Origin: Psychrobacter sp. P11F6
GTDB taxonomy: Bacteria > Pseudomonadota > Gammaproteobacteria > Pseudomonadales > Moraxellaceae
NCBI RefSeq assembly: GCF_001435295.1
Contig: NZ_CM003594.1
Location: forward strand, 62,001 to 126,000
Direction: 5' to 3'
DNA: 64,000 bases
The notes under the pieces are model-generated. The model ran no database searches and was not told the DNA's origin. It worked only from the letters and a program-made list of their open reading frames with translations. The position numbers were made by a program, and so were the translations under genes. This document shows, in pieces, positions 56,083 to 64,000 of the stretch (position 1 is its first letter; each line of letters opens with the position of its first letter).

Positions 56083-56099
56083 CACTTAGACGGCTCAGC

Positions 56100-56990
56100 T
56101 TATTTATGACTATGATAATGCTCATTGATAACTTGAGCACATAATTCAGGTGCTTCCATCGGCAGTAGATGACCGTAATCTAACAAAGATATCATGCTGT
56201 CATCAGGGACGAATTTTTGCCATTGTTGTCGCACTTTATGGTTGATAAACAACGTCGGCTTACCAGTGATAAGTGTATAAGGACAGCTCAATTGCTTGAG
56301 GGCGGTATCGATATGTGGCGCGCCGAAATAGTTGGCGAGCTCCTGCTCAGGCGCAAATATCAGCGTGTAACTGCCATTGATATCTTTGGATAAACTTTGC
56401 TCTGCAAATACCCGCAAATGCGCATCACTCATTCGTCTATAAGCACGTTGAGCGCGTAAGTTCTCATAATAATCATCGATGCTTGCCCAAATAGATTGTT
56501 TGGTGAGGGTGCTTTTAAACGGTTCGCGACTGAGCAGAAGCTTACGCGGCAATAGATTATAGAGTCTGGCTTGTGGTTTGGTAAACGTCACAGGCTCTAT
56601 TAAATATAGCTGTGAAAACAGATCTGGGCGCTGGGCTGCAGCGATGGCAGTGGCAGTGGCTCCTTGCGAATGACCAATACCAACGATGGGTTTGTCTTGC
56701 GTTTTTTCTAAAAATTCAATAAGTATCTCAGCATCCTGCTCGCGCGTAAGACGACGGCGCTGCGGCTTGTCATACCAATAGCCACGAAGCGCAAGCGAGC
56801 TGATTTTGAAGTCAGTTGCCAGCGCACTTAATAAGGGACTATAAGTACCAACGGTAAAACTATTGCCACCATAAAAGTGTGCTGGCACGCGAGAGGCAGT
56901 ACTTGACTGTATCGATGGCGTAAGCTGACTAAGATTATAGTAGCGCGCTTGTTTTCCACTAATATTAATATTTTTTGCAAATGCTTTCAT
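56100..56990 (-). CDS. Alpha/beta hydrolase
   Basis: A 296-residue alpha/beta hydrolase of unknown substrate. The nucleophile elbow GHSQG lies near 104-108; HYGGNSFTVG (about 40) marks the N-terminal strand of the fold; the last His is in DYGHLLPMEA near 275. The start is set by an unusually strong Shine-Dalgarno, AAGGAGGTG, eight bases before the ATG at 56990; a GTG three codons earlier would sit too close to it. It heads a probable operon with the AlkB-like gene. Confidence 0.85.
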   Translation of the reverse strand: MKAFAKNINISGKQARYYNLSQLTPSIQSSTASRVPAHFYGGNSFTVGTYSPLLSALATDFKISSLALRGYWYDKPQRRRLTREQDAEILIEFLEKTQDKPIVGIGHSQGATATAIAAAQRPDLFSQLYLIEPVTFTKPQARLYNLLPRKLLLSREPFKSTLTKQSIWASIDDYYENLRAQRAYRRMSDAHLRVFAEQSLSKDINGSYTLIFAPEQELANYFGAPHIDTALKQLSCPYTLITGKPTLFINHKVRQQWQKFVPDDSMISLLDYGHLLPMEAPELCAQVINEHYHSHK

Positions 56991-57041
56991 AATGTACACA
57001 CCTCCTTGTGTCTGATTTTCAATGAAAATTAATGATTGTAC

Positions 57042-58949
57042 TTAGCTGTCTTCGCCTAAAAATCCGCCACTTTGACGGTGCCACAAGCGAGCATAAACAC
57101 CGTGTAGATTTAATAATTCATCATGGCTGCCTTGTTCGATAATTTGACCTTTATCCATGACCACCAATCGATCAAGTGCGGCAATGGTGGAGAGACGATG
57201 GGCAATCGCAATGACTGTTTTACCTGTCATGATGTCATTCAGGCTTTCGGTAATGGCAAATTCAATCTCAGAGTCAAGGGCGCTGGTCGCTTCGTCCAAT
57301 AGTAAGATGGGCGCATTTTTTAGCATAACACGTGAGATGGCGATACGCTGACGTTGACCGCCAGAGAGTTTGACGCCGCGCTCACCGACTTGGGTATCAA
57401 GCCCTGTATTGCCCTTATCATCATATAAATCTTTGATAAAGTCCCATGCTTGCGCTTGTTTGGCAGCCGTAATAATTTCTTCATCGGTTGCATCAGGACG
57501 ACCGTAAGCGATATTTTCACGTACTGTCCGATGTAGCAAAGACGTATCTTGCGTCACCATACCTATCTGCTGGCGCAAAGACTCTTGGGTGACTTCATCA
57601 ATTGCTTGTCCATCGATAAGGATTTTACCGCTATCAACATCAAAGAAGCGTAACAATAAATTAACCAAGGTAGATTTACCGGCACCTGAGCGCCCAACCA
57701 AGCCTATCTTTTCGCCGGGTTTAATGTCTAAATAAAAGTTATCAAGTAGTTTAGTCTTTGTAGTAGGCGTTGCTGATGTTTTCACTGTATCTAAGCTATC
57801 GCCTTCGACCGCATCGCTATCATTCTCATAACTGAAATCAACATGATCAAAAACGATACGACCTTCGGTGACTTTCAAAGCGGGTGCATTGGGCTTATCA
57901 ATGATTTTTTGCGGCGCTGATAAGGTACGCATGCCATCTTGTACGGTTCCGATACTTTCAAATAGGCTGGCAGTTTGCCACATGATCCAACGAGTCAAAC
58001 CGTTTAAACGTAGTGCCATGGCTGTCGCGGCAGCAATCGCACCGACACCGACCGCGCCTTGTTGCCATAAATATAAGCCAATAGCCGCAGTGCTACTAAC
58101 CAAAATCACACTGATTAGATGGGTTGATACTTCTAAATAACTGACCCAGCGCATCTGTGCATGGACGGTACCTAAAAATTGCCCCATGGCATTTTTGGCA
58201 TAACTCAGCTCACGGCGTGAATGGCTAAACAGCTTGACGGTCATGATATTGGCGTAAGCATCGGTAATGCGGCCAGTCATTAAAGCACGGGCATCGGCTT
58301 GCACAATGGCAGTTTGTTTGAGCTTAGGGATAAAGTACCAAATGGTCAGCGCAACCAAGACTAGCCAAACAATGAACGGGATTAATAATAGGCTGTCCAG
58401 ATTAAATAAAATGACACCTGACGTAATAAAATAAACGGTGACATACATAAACATGTCGGTGACGGTCATGACTGTATCGCGTACGGCCAGTGCGGTTTGC
58501 ATTACTTTGGCTGAGATACGTCCAGAGAATTCATCTTGATAAAACTGCATCGATTGCCCAAGCATCCGCTGGTGAAAGCGCCAGCGCATTTGCATAGGAA
58601 AGACGCCTTGCAAGGTCTGAAAATGGATGAATGATGACAATGCAATCCATAGCGGACTCATGATCATGACGGCTAGCATGAGCAGTAGCATATCGCCTTT
58701 TTCTAACCACAGATTCTGCGGTGTATAGACGCCTAGCCAGTCAACGATATTCCCAATCCAAGCAAATAGCATCGCTTCATAGATGCCAATGCCCGCAGAC
58801 AAAATCATAAATATCAATAGCCAGCCACGTAAACCGTTGGTACACGCCCACAAGAACTTTAGCATGCCATCACGGGGTGAAGGTAGCGGCATAGGGGTTT
58901 CAGGAAAGGCAGGGAGGCGAGTTTCAAAAAATCGAAATAGAGCATTCAT
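57042..58949 (-). CDS. ABC transporter, fused permease and ATPase (exporter type)
   Basis: A 635-residue half-transporter of the MsbA/Sav1866 type with six membrane spans (about 38-345), and a C-terminal ATPase. Motifs are in order: Walker A GRSGAGKST near 425, Q loop, signature LSGGQRQRIAIS near 530, Walker B ILLLDEATSAL near 552 and the H-loop AIAHRLSTI. A charged insert (SDAVEGDSLDTVKT, about 375-392) lies before the first ATPase strands. Substrate unknown. It ends 43 bases before the alpha/beta hydrolase gene on the same strand. Confidence 0.9.
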   Translation of the reverse strand: MNALFRFFETRLPAFPETPMPLPSPRDGMLKFLWACTNGLRGWLLIFMILSAGIGIYEAMLFAWIGNIVDWLGVYTPQNLWLEKGDMLLLMLAVMIMSPLWIALSSFIHFQTLQGVFPMQMRWRFHQRMLGQSMQFYQDEFSGRISAKVMQTALAVRDTVMTVTDMFMYVTVYFITSGVILFNLDSLLLIPFIVWLVLVALTIWYFIPKLKQTAIVQADARALMTGRITDAYANIMTVKLFSHSRRELSYAKNAMGQFLGTVHAQMRWVSYLEVSTHLISVILVSSTAAIGLYLWQQGAVGVGAIAAATAMALRLNGLTRWIMWQTASLFESIGTVQDGMRTLSAPQKIIDKPNAPALKVTEGRIVFDHVDFSYENDSDAVEGDSLDTVKTSATPTTKTKLLDNFYLDIKPGEKIGLVGRSGAGKSTLVNLLLRFFDVDSGKILIDGQAIDEVTQESLRQQIGMVTQDTSLLHRTVRENIAYGRPDATDEEIITAAKQAQAWDFIKDLYDDKGNTGLDTQVGERGVKLSGGQRQRIAISRVMLKNAPILLLDEATSALDSEIEFAITESLNDIMTGKTVIAIAHRLSTIAALDRLVVMDKGQIIEQGSHDELLNLHGVYARLWHRQSGGFLGEDS

Positions 58950-59267
58950 AGGCAGTCATAAAACATCAATAGCAGTACGCCAAAATCAACGACATTACTC
59001 GTTATTTTGAATCTTTACTTTTGTTATTAGGATTGAGTACTATTTTAGCAAACTTCCCAATCAGACCTGCATGCTAATTGTAAATTGAAGGCTAAAGAGC
59101 TACTTATTACCAGTCGAATAAAAGCCAATAAATAGATTGCTGTGTAAGAAATACTTTGTTACATTCTATGGCTTTATCCCAATTGGCAGTTCGCGCTTTG
59201 TCTTCAGTATATGAATGACGAGCGAATAATACCCCCGTAAAGTGGCAGTTTAACAAGGTAATAGCTC
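58950..59267. other. Divergent intergenic region ABC transporter / EamA transporter
   Basis: About 320 bases, no gene, no terminator. Divergent promoters are expected. Confidence 0.45.
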
Positions 59268-60116
59268 ATGATATATTTGACGATAGCGGTACTTTGTAGT
59301 GTCGCCGTTTCAGTATTGCTAAAAGTGTTACGACAGAAAAATATGGACATACGCCAAACCATTGTCGCAGGCTATCCAGTGGCTTTTTTACTGACTTGGT
59401 TTTTGCTAAAACCGGACGTCAGTGGACTCGGTACGCTTGGCAGTGCATGGGGCATTATTATCGTGCTTGGTATCCTGCTTCCCGCCGTGTTTATTGTCCT
59501 TGGAAGGGCGATTGAATCTGTAGGAATAGTAGCAACCGATGCGGCTCAGCGGCTATCGTTGATTATTCCTATCGTCGCGGCTTTTTTATTGTTTGGTGAA
59601 GTACTGACCAGCACGCGAATATTTGGACTGTTATTAGGCTTTCTAGCACTCGGAGCGTTGATTTATCGTCCACAGCAGGGTCAGATTAGCAGACAAGCGA
59701 AGCATACACCGCTTTGGCTATTTGGCGTCTGGGCAGGCTATGGCATTATTGATATCTTGTTCAAGCAAGTTGCCAAGCAGGGCACTGCTTTTCCTCTTAC
59801 ATTATTTGTCAGTTTTGGTTTAGCAGGATTATTGCTGTTTATTTATTTGCTGATTACGCGGGTGCGCTGGCAGGGGAATGCGCTCGCAGCAGGATTGTTA
59901 TTAGGTGCGCTCAATATGGGCAATATTTATGCTTATGTACGTGCGCATCAATTATTGTCCGAGTCGCCTAGCATCGTCTTTACCGGTATGAATGTCGGTG
60001 TCATTGCAGTGGCAACCTTGATAGGGGTCGGTGTGTTTAAAGAGTCGCTTAACCGTATTAATGTATTGGGTTTATTATTAGCCATTTGCTGTGTGGCAGT
60101 GCTATTTTTGGCATAG
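59268..60116 (+). CDS. EamA/DMT-family transporter
   Basis: A 282-residue drug/metabolite transporter-type protein with about ten membrane spans, in two five-span halves; the repeat can be seen as similar Gly/Leu-rich helices before and after the basic loop KHTPLW near 143. No substrate can be deduced. AAGGTAA precedes the ATG. A class I aldolase gene follows after 180 bases. Confidence 0.85.
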   Translation: MIYLTIAVLCSVAVSVLLKVLRQKNMDIRQTIVAGYPVAFLLTWFLLKPDVSGLGTLGSAWGIIIVLGILLPAVFIVLGRAIESVGIVATDAAQRLSLIIPIVAAFLLFGEVLTSTRIFGLLLGFLALGALIYRPQQGQISRQAKHTPLWLFGVWAGYGIIDILFKQVAKQGTAFPLTLFVSFGLAGLLLFIYLLITRVRWQGNALAAGLLLGALNMGNIYAYVRAHQLLSESPSIVFTGMNVGVIAVATLIGVGVFKESLNRINVLGLLLAICCVAVLFLA

Positions 60117-60297
60117 GATTTCGTCTGCATTTATGACTATATTTATTATTTTATAAAAGCGTTAACTTATCAGATATAGGCACAAAGAGCGTCCTATGAT
60201 AAGGTTGTCTACAAACAGTAAGGCTGATATAAGCCAATAAAAAGCGATTTACTTTGTGACACTTGAACTCAACCAATAACAATAGGACGCACTCTCA

Positions 60298-61200
60298 ATG
60301 GAATATCAAAACCAATATAACAAACAGCTACAACGTATTAAAAATAGTTCGGGATTTATCGCTGCCCTCGACCAGAGTGGCGGCAGCACGCCAAAAGCGT
60401 TAGAGAATTATGGTGTCACAGGCGATGATTATGACAACGATGAAGCCATGTTCGACCAAGTGCATGAGATGCGTGCGCGTATCATGACTTGCGAGGCTTT
60501 TGATAATGAGCGTGTGCTTGGGGCGATTTTGTTCGAAGATACTATGGAACGTGAGGTCAATGGCAAACCGACGGCCAATTATCTATGGGAAGAGAAAAAT
60601 ATTGTGCCATTTTTAAAAGTGGATAAGGGTTTGGCTGAGCAAATGAATGGCGTCCAAGTGATGCGTCCGATGCCAAACTTAGATTTGCTACTCGATAAAG
60701 CCAAAAACTATCCAGTATTTGGCACCAAAATGCGCTCAGTAATTTATGAGCCGAATGTCGATGGCATTGAGCTGGTTGTGCAACAGCAATTCGATGTGGC
60801 AAAACAGATACTCTCAAAAGGTCTGATGCCAATCGTAGAGCCTGAAGTCGATATCAACAGTAGAAAAAAACATGAATGTGAAGTCATACTCAAGACCAGC
60901 ATTTTGCACAATCTGGATCGTTTGACTGACGACCAGCAAGTGATGCTAAAACTGACCTTGCCACAAGAAGCGGGTTTTTACCAAGAGCTAATCGATCATC
61001 CAAAAGTGCTAAAAGTTGTGGCGTTATCGGGCGGCTACAGCCGTGGCGATGCTTGTGCTAAGCTCAAGCAAAACCCAGGTATGATTGCTAGCTTTTCACG
61101 TGCCTTTACCGAAGGGTTGAGCAAACAGCAAAGTGATGATGAGTTTGCTGACACCATCAATACTTCTATCAAAGAAATCTATGAGGCGTCGAAAGTTTAA
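60298..61200 (+). CDS. fda: Class I fructose-bisphosphate aldolase
   Basis: Schiff-base aldolase of the short bacterial (staphylococcal-type) class I family, 300 residues, cleaving fructose 1,6-bisphosphate. FIAALDQSGGSTPKALENYG (about 19-38) is the N-terminal signature. VPFLKVDKGLAEQMNGVQ (about 102-119), LMPIVEPEVDIN (about 178-189) and LKVVALSGGYSRGDA (about 239-253) follow; the Lys-bearing strand LKLTLPQ (about 218-224) holds the Schiff base. It sits with tpiA only at a distance, so carbon metabolism genes are not clustered. Confidence 0.95.
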   Translation: MEYQNQYNKQLQRIKNSSGFIAALDQSGGSTPKALENYGVTGDDYDNDEAMFDQVHEMRARIMTCEAFDNERVLGAILFEDTMEREVNGKPTANYLWEEKNIVPFLKVDKGLAEQMNGVQVMRPMPNLDLLLDKAKNYPVFGTKMRSVIYEPNVDGIELVVQQQFDVAKQILSKGLMPIVEPEVDINSRKKHECEVILKTSILHNLDRLTDDQQVMLKLTLPQEAGFYQELIDHPKVLKVVALSGGYSRGDACAKLKQNPGMIASFSRAFTEGLSKQQSDDEFADTINTSIKEIYEASKV

Positions 61201-61227
61201 AGCATTAAACCTTTATAATTGATTTTG

Positions 61228-61263
61228 AATCCCAGCTAACTTTAGGTTTGCTGGGATTTTTTT
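61228..61263 (+). terminator. Terminator downstream of the aldolase gene
   Basis: AATCCCAGC, 13-base loop, GCTGGGATT and T-run. Confidence 0.92.
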
Positions 61264-61325
61264 AATGGCATTCACAGTAGATATTTATTAAACTTGTGTT
61301 TGTTTTTATGGTTTCTGGAGAGGTT

Positions 61326-62393
61326 GTGTTTCGCTTTATTACTTTAGGATTGTTTTTATTAAGTTGGAGTGTTTCTAGTCAATCTATGGAGCCTGTAGGC
61401 TATTCAGGTACTTGGGCAAGCGCTGCTTATTTTAATAATGCCATCGATGTTATATCAGAGACAGTTAATATCGATATTATAGATGATGCTAATAATGCTG
61501 GTTATACAGTGAGCTATAAGCTGTATAACAATCGTGAAGGGCTTCAATTCCCATTGGTTTTTGAAGTATTCGATGAATTTGGACAAAGTAATGAGTTCGA
61601 AATTACTGTTGATGGTCAATCGGTGCCTGTTGTAACGGTTACTGAAGATAATAACGGGCTTGAGACCTCTGACTTCTATATACCAGCCAATACTGGTTTA
61701 GAGCAATTCAGAGCAGATTCAAAGTATATCAACCTGGATTTGTCGTCAGGGTTGCATACTATTACAGCTACTTATGACGTCCAGCCGCATTATTATGGCA
61801 GTGATTGGACTGGGATAAGCACTTACTCTTATTCGTTAGTGCCGATGAAGGAGAGCGTCAGTGATGATAAGCAGTTTAAAGGGTCATTTATTAAGCTAAA
61901 TTTCAATGGTAGTTTAGACTATATCAGTATGGGTATCGATGGCACGAAGAATACTTTACCTTCTAATAACCAATGGCATTTCAAAGATAATCTAACAAAA
62001 GAGATTGATTTTATTATTCAAGCACCTCTGAATCCTGTGGCAAAAGTTTTGACGGCTGTTTCGCCATTCATAACTATAAGTTTCGCGCTATTTGTATTGG
62101 GTGGACTGCATTTACGTATGATGAAACGTAGACAGCAAGCCCAGCCCGAAACCCTTTGGACAGTCATGCTCGTGGGTGGTTTTCTAGTGCCTCTGCTTAG
62201 CCTGATAATTTATTACCTCTATCTACTGATGACAGATATGATCATTGGTCAAGGCGCAACAGGAGAGAGTCGTGGTTTGTTCTTTATATGGGTTTTGCCG
62301 TTAGGTTATATAGTAATAACACCTATTTATTTGATAATTAGTTTTGTGGCTTTTATGATGGTTAAACAGACGGTTACTAAAACAGTAAAGTAA
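61326..62393 (+). CDS. Secreted/membrane protein, tandem paralogue 1
   Basis: Not recognised. The GTG at 61326, with GGAG five bases upstream, makes a 355-residue protein starting MFRFITLGLFLLSW, a signal peptide ending near SSQS; a GTG at 61296 would add 10 residues without a better ribosome site. After a beta-rich, acidic external domain (about 25-235), three membrane spans occupy about 243-265, 283-310 and 320-350, with a basic loop between the first two. Colinear with the following gene: both have PLVFEVFD near 75, VDGQ[SA]VPV and a [SN]..SDWT...YSYSL motif. Confidence 0.75.
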   Translation: MFRFITLGLFLLSWSVSSQSMEPVGYSGTWASAAYFNNAIDVISETVNIDIIDDANNAGYTVSYKLYNNREGLQFPLVFEVFDEFGQSNEFEITVDGQSVPVVTVTEDNNGLETSDFYIPANTGLEQFRADSKYINLDLSSGLHTITATYDVQPHYYGSDWTGISTYSYSLVPMKESVSDDKQFKGSFIKLNFNGSLDYISMGIDGTKNTLPSNNQWHFKDNLTKEIDFIIQAPLNPVAKVLTAVSPFITISFALFVLGGLHLRMMKRRQQAQPETLWTVMLVGGFLVPLLSLIIYYLYLLMTDMIIGQGATGESRGLFFIWVLPLGYIVITPIYLIISFVAFMMVKQTVTKTVK

Positions 62394-62465
62394 TTATAGT
62401 TGAAGGCTGTAAATAGCTTTGTGATTCGCGAACAGCTAGCTGACGAGCCATTTGAGAGAATATTA

Positions 62466-63545
62466 ATGCGTAGGATCATTTTAGGATTGCTTTTATTAAG
62501 CCACAGTATGTTTAGCTATGCCAATATGGCGTCTCCCATTATCGACGGTACTAATGCCAGTACGGCATATTCAAGCAAAGATATCGATATATTGTCTGAA
62601 AACATAGATATCAATATTGCTGAAGGTTTTAATCAAGCTGACTATGATGTCACTTATGAAATTTATAGCGCTAAAGAAGGCGATCGAATACCTTTGGTTT
62701 TTGAGGTGTTCGATAACATAGATAATGATGCAGACAAAAGCTTTATAGTCGAAGTCGATGGGCAAGCGGTACCAGTACTTATCAATTATGATTATGAAAG
62801 TCATTCAAAATCATTGCCTGCTTATCATGATCCAGAAACGGATATGGCTGTGCCGTTCAATAATGACGCTAAATACTTTGAGATAAACTTAAGCGAAGGC
62901 AATCATGTCATTAATGTTAAATATTCTGCCTATCCTACAGTAAACCGTAGTGATTGGACCAATCAATATATCTATAGCTATTCATTAAAACCTGCCAAAA
63001 CTTGGAAAAGCTTTGGTGACCTGACCGTTAATCTAAAGATTGCTGATGATTCGAAATACTTGAAGACTAATCTTGGCGAACCTTTAAGTGGGATGATAAA
63101 AGCAGATTCGAAGTGGGTCTTTGATCATCTGCCTCAAGATGTTCTTGAGATATCTTATCAACCACAACCAATGCCTCTAGCACAGTGGTTAATTAATTTA
63201 GACTCATTAATACTTCTGTTGTTTTTAATATGTTTGTTAGGGGGTGCTCACTATGGACTTATGTATTGGAGCCGGAAGAAAAGTCTTAAAATAGCATGGA
63301 TGGTCACATGGTTAGGGATTCTGATAGTTCCATTTATCGTATTGATGATAGTTTTCTATAAGATTTATCTTATAGATTGGTTACTGGGCGAGCATGCCAG
63401 CAGGTATCATGGTTATACTATTTTTATTATTATCTTTGGCTATCCACTGACTTTGCTTGTTTATTTAATCATTATGAAAATGTGCGACTCTTACTTCAAA
63501 CGAGTTTTTCCACGAGACTCAAAAATAAACGTAAAAAAAGCTTAA
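62466..63545 (+). CDS. Secreted/membrane protein, tandem paralogue 2
   Basis: A 359-residue paralogue of the preceding gene: MRRIILGLLLLSHS signal peptide, then a beta-rich acidic domain with PLVFEVFD (about 75-82), VDGQAVPVL and the RSDWTNQYIYSYSL motif (about 168-181), then three C-terminal membrane spans. The ATG at 62466 follows GAGAGA; the longer frame starts at 62400 without a ribosome site. 72 bases separate it from copy 1. A duplication with divergence is likely. Function unknown; surface sensing or envelope role would be guesswork. Confidence 0.75.
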   Translation: MRRIILGLLLLSHSMFSYANMASPIIDGTNASTAYSSKDIDILSENIDINIAEGFNQADYDVTYEIYSAKEGDRIPLVFEVFDNIDNDADKSFIVEVDGQAVPVLINYDYESHSKSLPAYHDPETDMAVPFNNDAKYFEINLSEGNHVINVKYSAYPTVNRSDWTNQYIYSYSLKPAKTWKSFGDLTVNLKIADDSKYLKTNLGEPLSGMIKADSKWVFDHLPQDVLEISYQPQPMPLAQWLINLDSLILLLFLICLLGGAHYGLMYWSRKKSLKIAWMVTWLGILIVPFIVLMIVFYKIYLIDWLLGEHASRYHGYTIFIIIFGYPLTLLVYLIIMKMCDSYFKRVFPRDSKINVKKA

Positions 63546-63568
63546 ACCTAGCAACTAGATTTAAGCTT
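63532..63568 (-). terminator. Terminator downstream of thiC
   Basis: AAGCTTAAA and TTTAAGCTT pair across a 13-base loop; a T-run follows on the minus strand. It overlaps the last codons of the preceding plus-strand gene. Confidence 0.8.
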
Positions 63569-63588
63569 AAGTATTAAACATTGAACAA

Positions 63589-64000
<412 letters not shown>

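Overview
The window reads as chromosomal DNA of a cold-adapted gammaproteobacterium of the Moraxellaceae, most probably Psychrobacter. The support is the moderate A+T content, Acinetobacter/Psychrobacter-like protein sequences, the pepA-holC/lptFG, pilBCD-coaE and metY-rimP-nusA-infB-rbfA-truB blocks, and a close relative of Balon, the ribosome hibernation factor first described in Psychrobacter urativorans. The species call is inference; no rRNA lies in the window. There is no prophage, no CRISPR array and no intact insertion sequence.

Layout. 0.2-3.1 kb (minus): dsbB, gshA and erpA (disulfide, glutathione and Fe-S handling). 3.6-8.1 kb: an ABC-F ATPase (YheS type), a small RlpA-like protein and the cbpA-cbpM co-chaperone pair. 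8.1-10.8 kb: two tandem sstT-type Na+/serine-threonine symporters. 11-17.1 kb: pepA-holC and a cysteine hydrolase on minus, divergent from lptF-lptG on plus. 17.2-25.3 kb: a methyltransferase, a frameshifted PH-domain gene, an A+T-rich orphan, then a minus-strand run of xerD, a methyltransferase, tusA, a membrane protein, ruvX, yqgE and recN. 26-28 kb: ppnP, rlmB and coaE. 28.1-32.4 kb: the type IV pilus genes pilB, pilC and pilD. 33-34.4 kb: tpiA and secG. 34.5-47 kb: tRNA-Leu(GAG), initiator tRNA, rimP, nusA, infB, rbfA, truB, then a DJ-1/PfpI gene and two small acidic proteins, then rpsO and pnp. 47.2-50.9 kb (minus): a degraded macro-domain protein, a membrane/coiled-coil protein, and prlC-yheV. 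51.4-55.3 kb: the Balon-like factor, a secreted M949_RS01915-type protein, an EEP nuclease/phosphatase and an oxidoreductase. 55.4-59 kb (minus): AlkB-like dioxygenase, alpha/beta hydrolase, ABC exporter. 59.3-63.5 kb: an EamA transporter, class I aldolase and a tandem pair of paralogous secreted/membrane proteins. The right edge cuts thiC.

How it fits together. Much of the window is translation machinery: initiator tRNA, RimP, NusA, IF-2, RbfA, TruB, S15, PNPase, RlmB, YheS and the hibernation factor. IF-2, NusA, RbfA and PNPase are classic cold-response proteins, so their proximity (10-15 kb) to a Balon homologue is biologically coherent, although they are not co-transcribed.

Most notable non-gene structure: three same-orientation copies (167-175 bp) of a MITE-like element with termini of the type CTAGGGCGTGTCC, one of which supplies the stop codon of the oxidoreductase gene. 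Other points: a gene-internal frameshift, low-complexity insertions in PepA and LptF, a strong terminator inside the infB-rbfA gap, and long structured leaders before pnp and rpsO.
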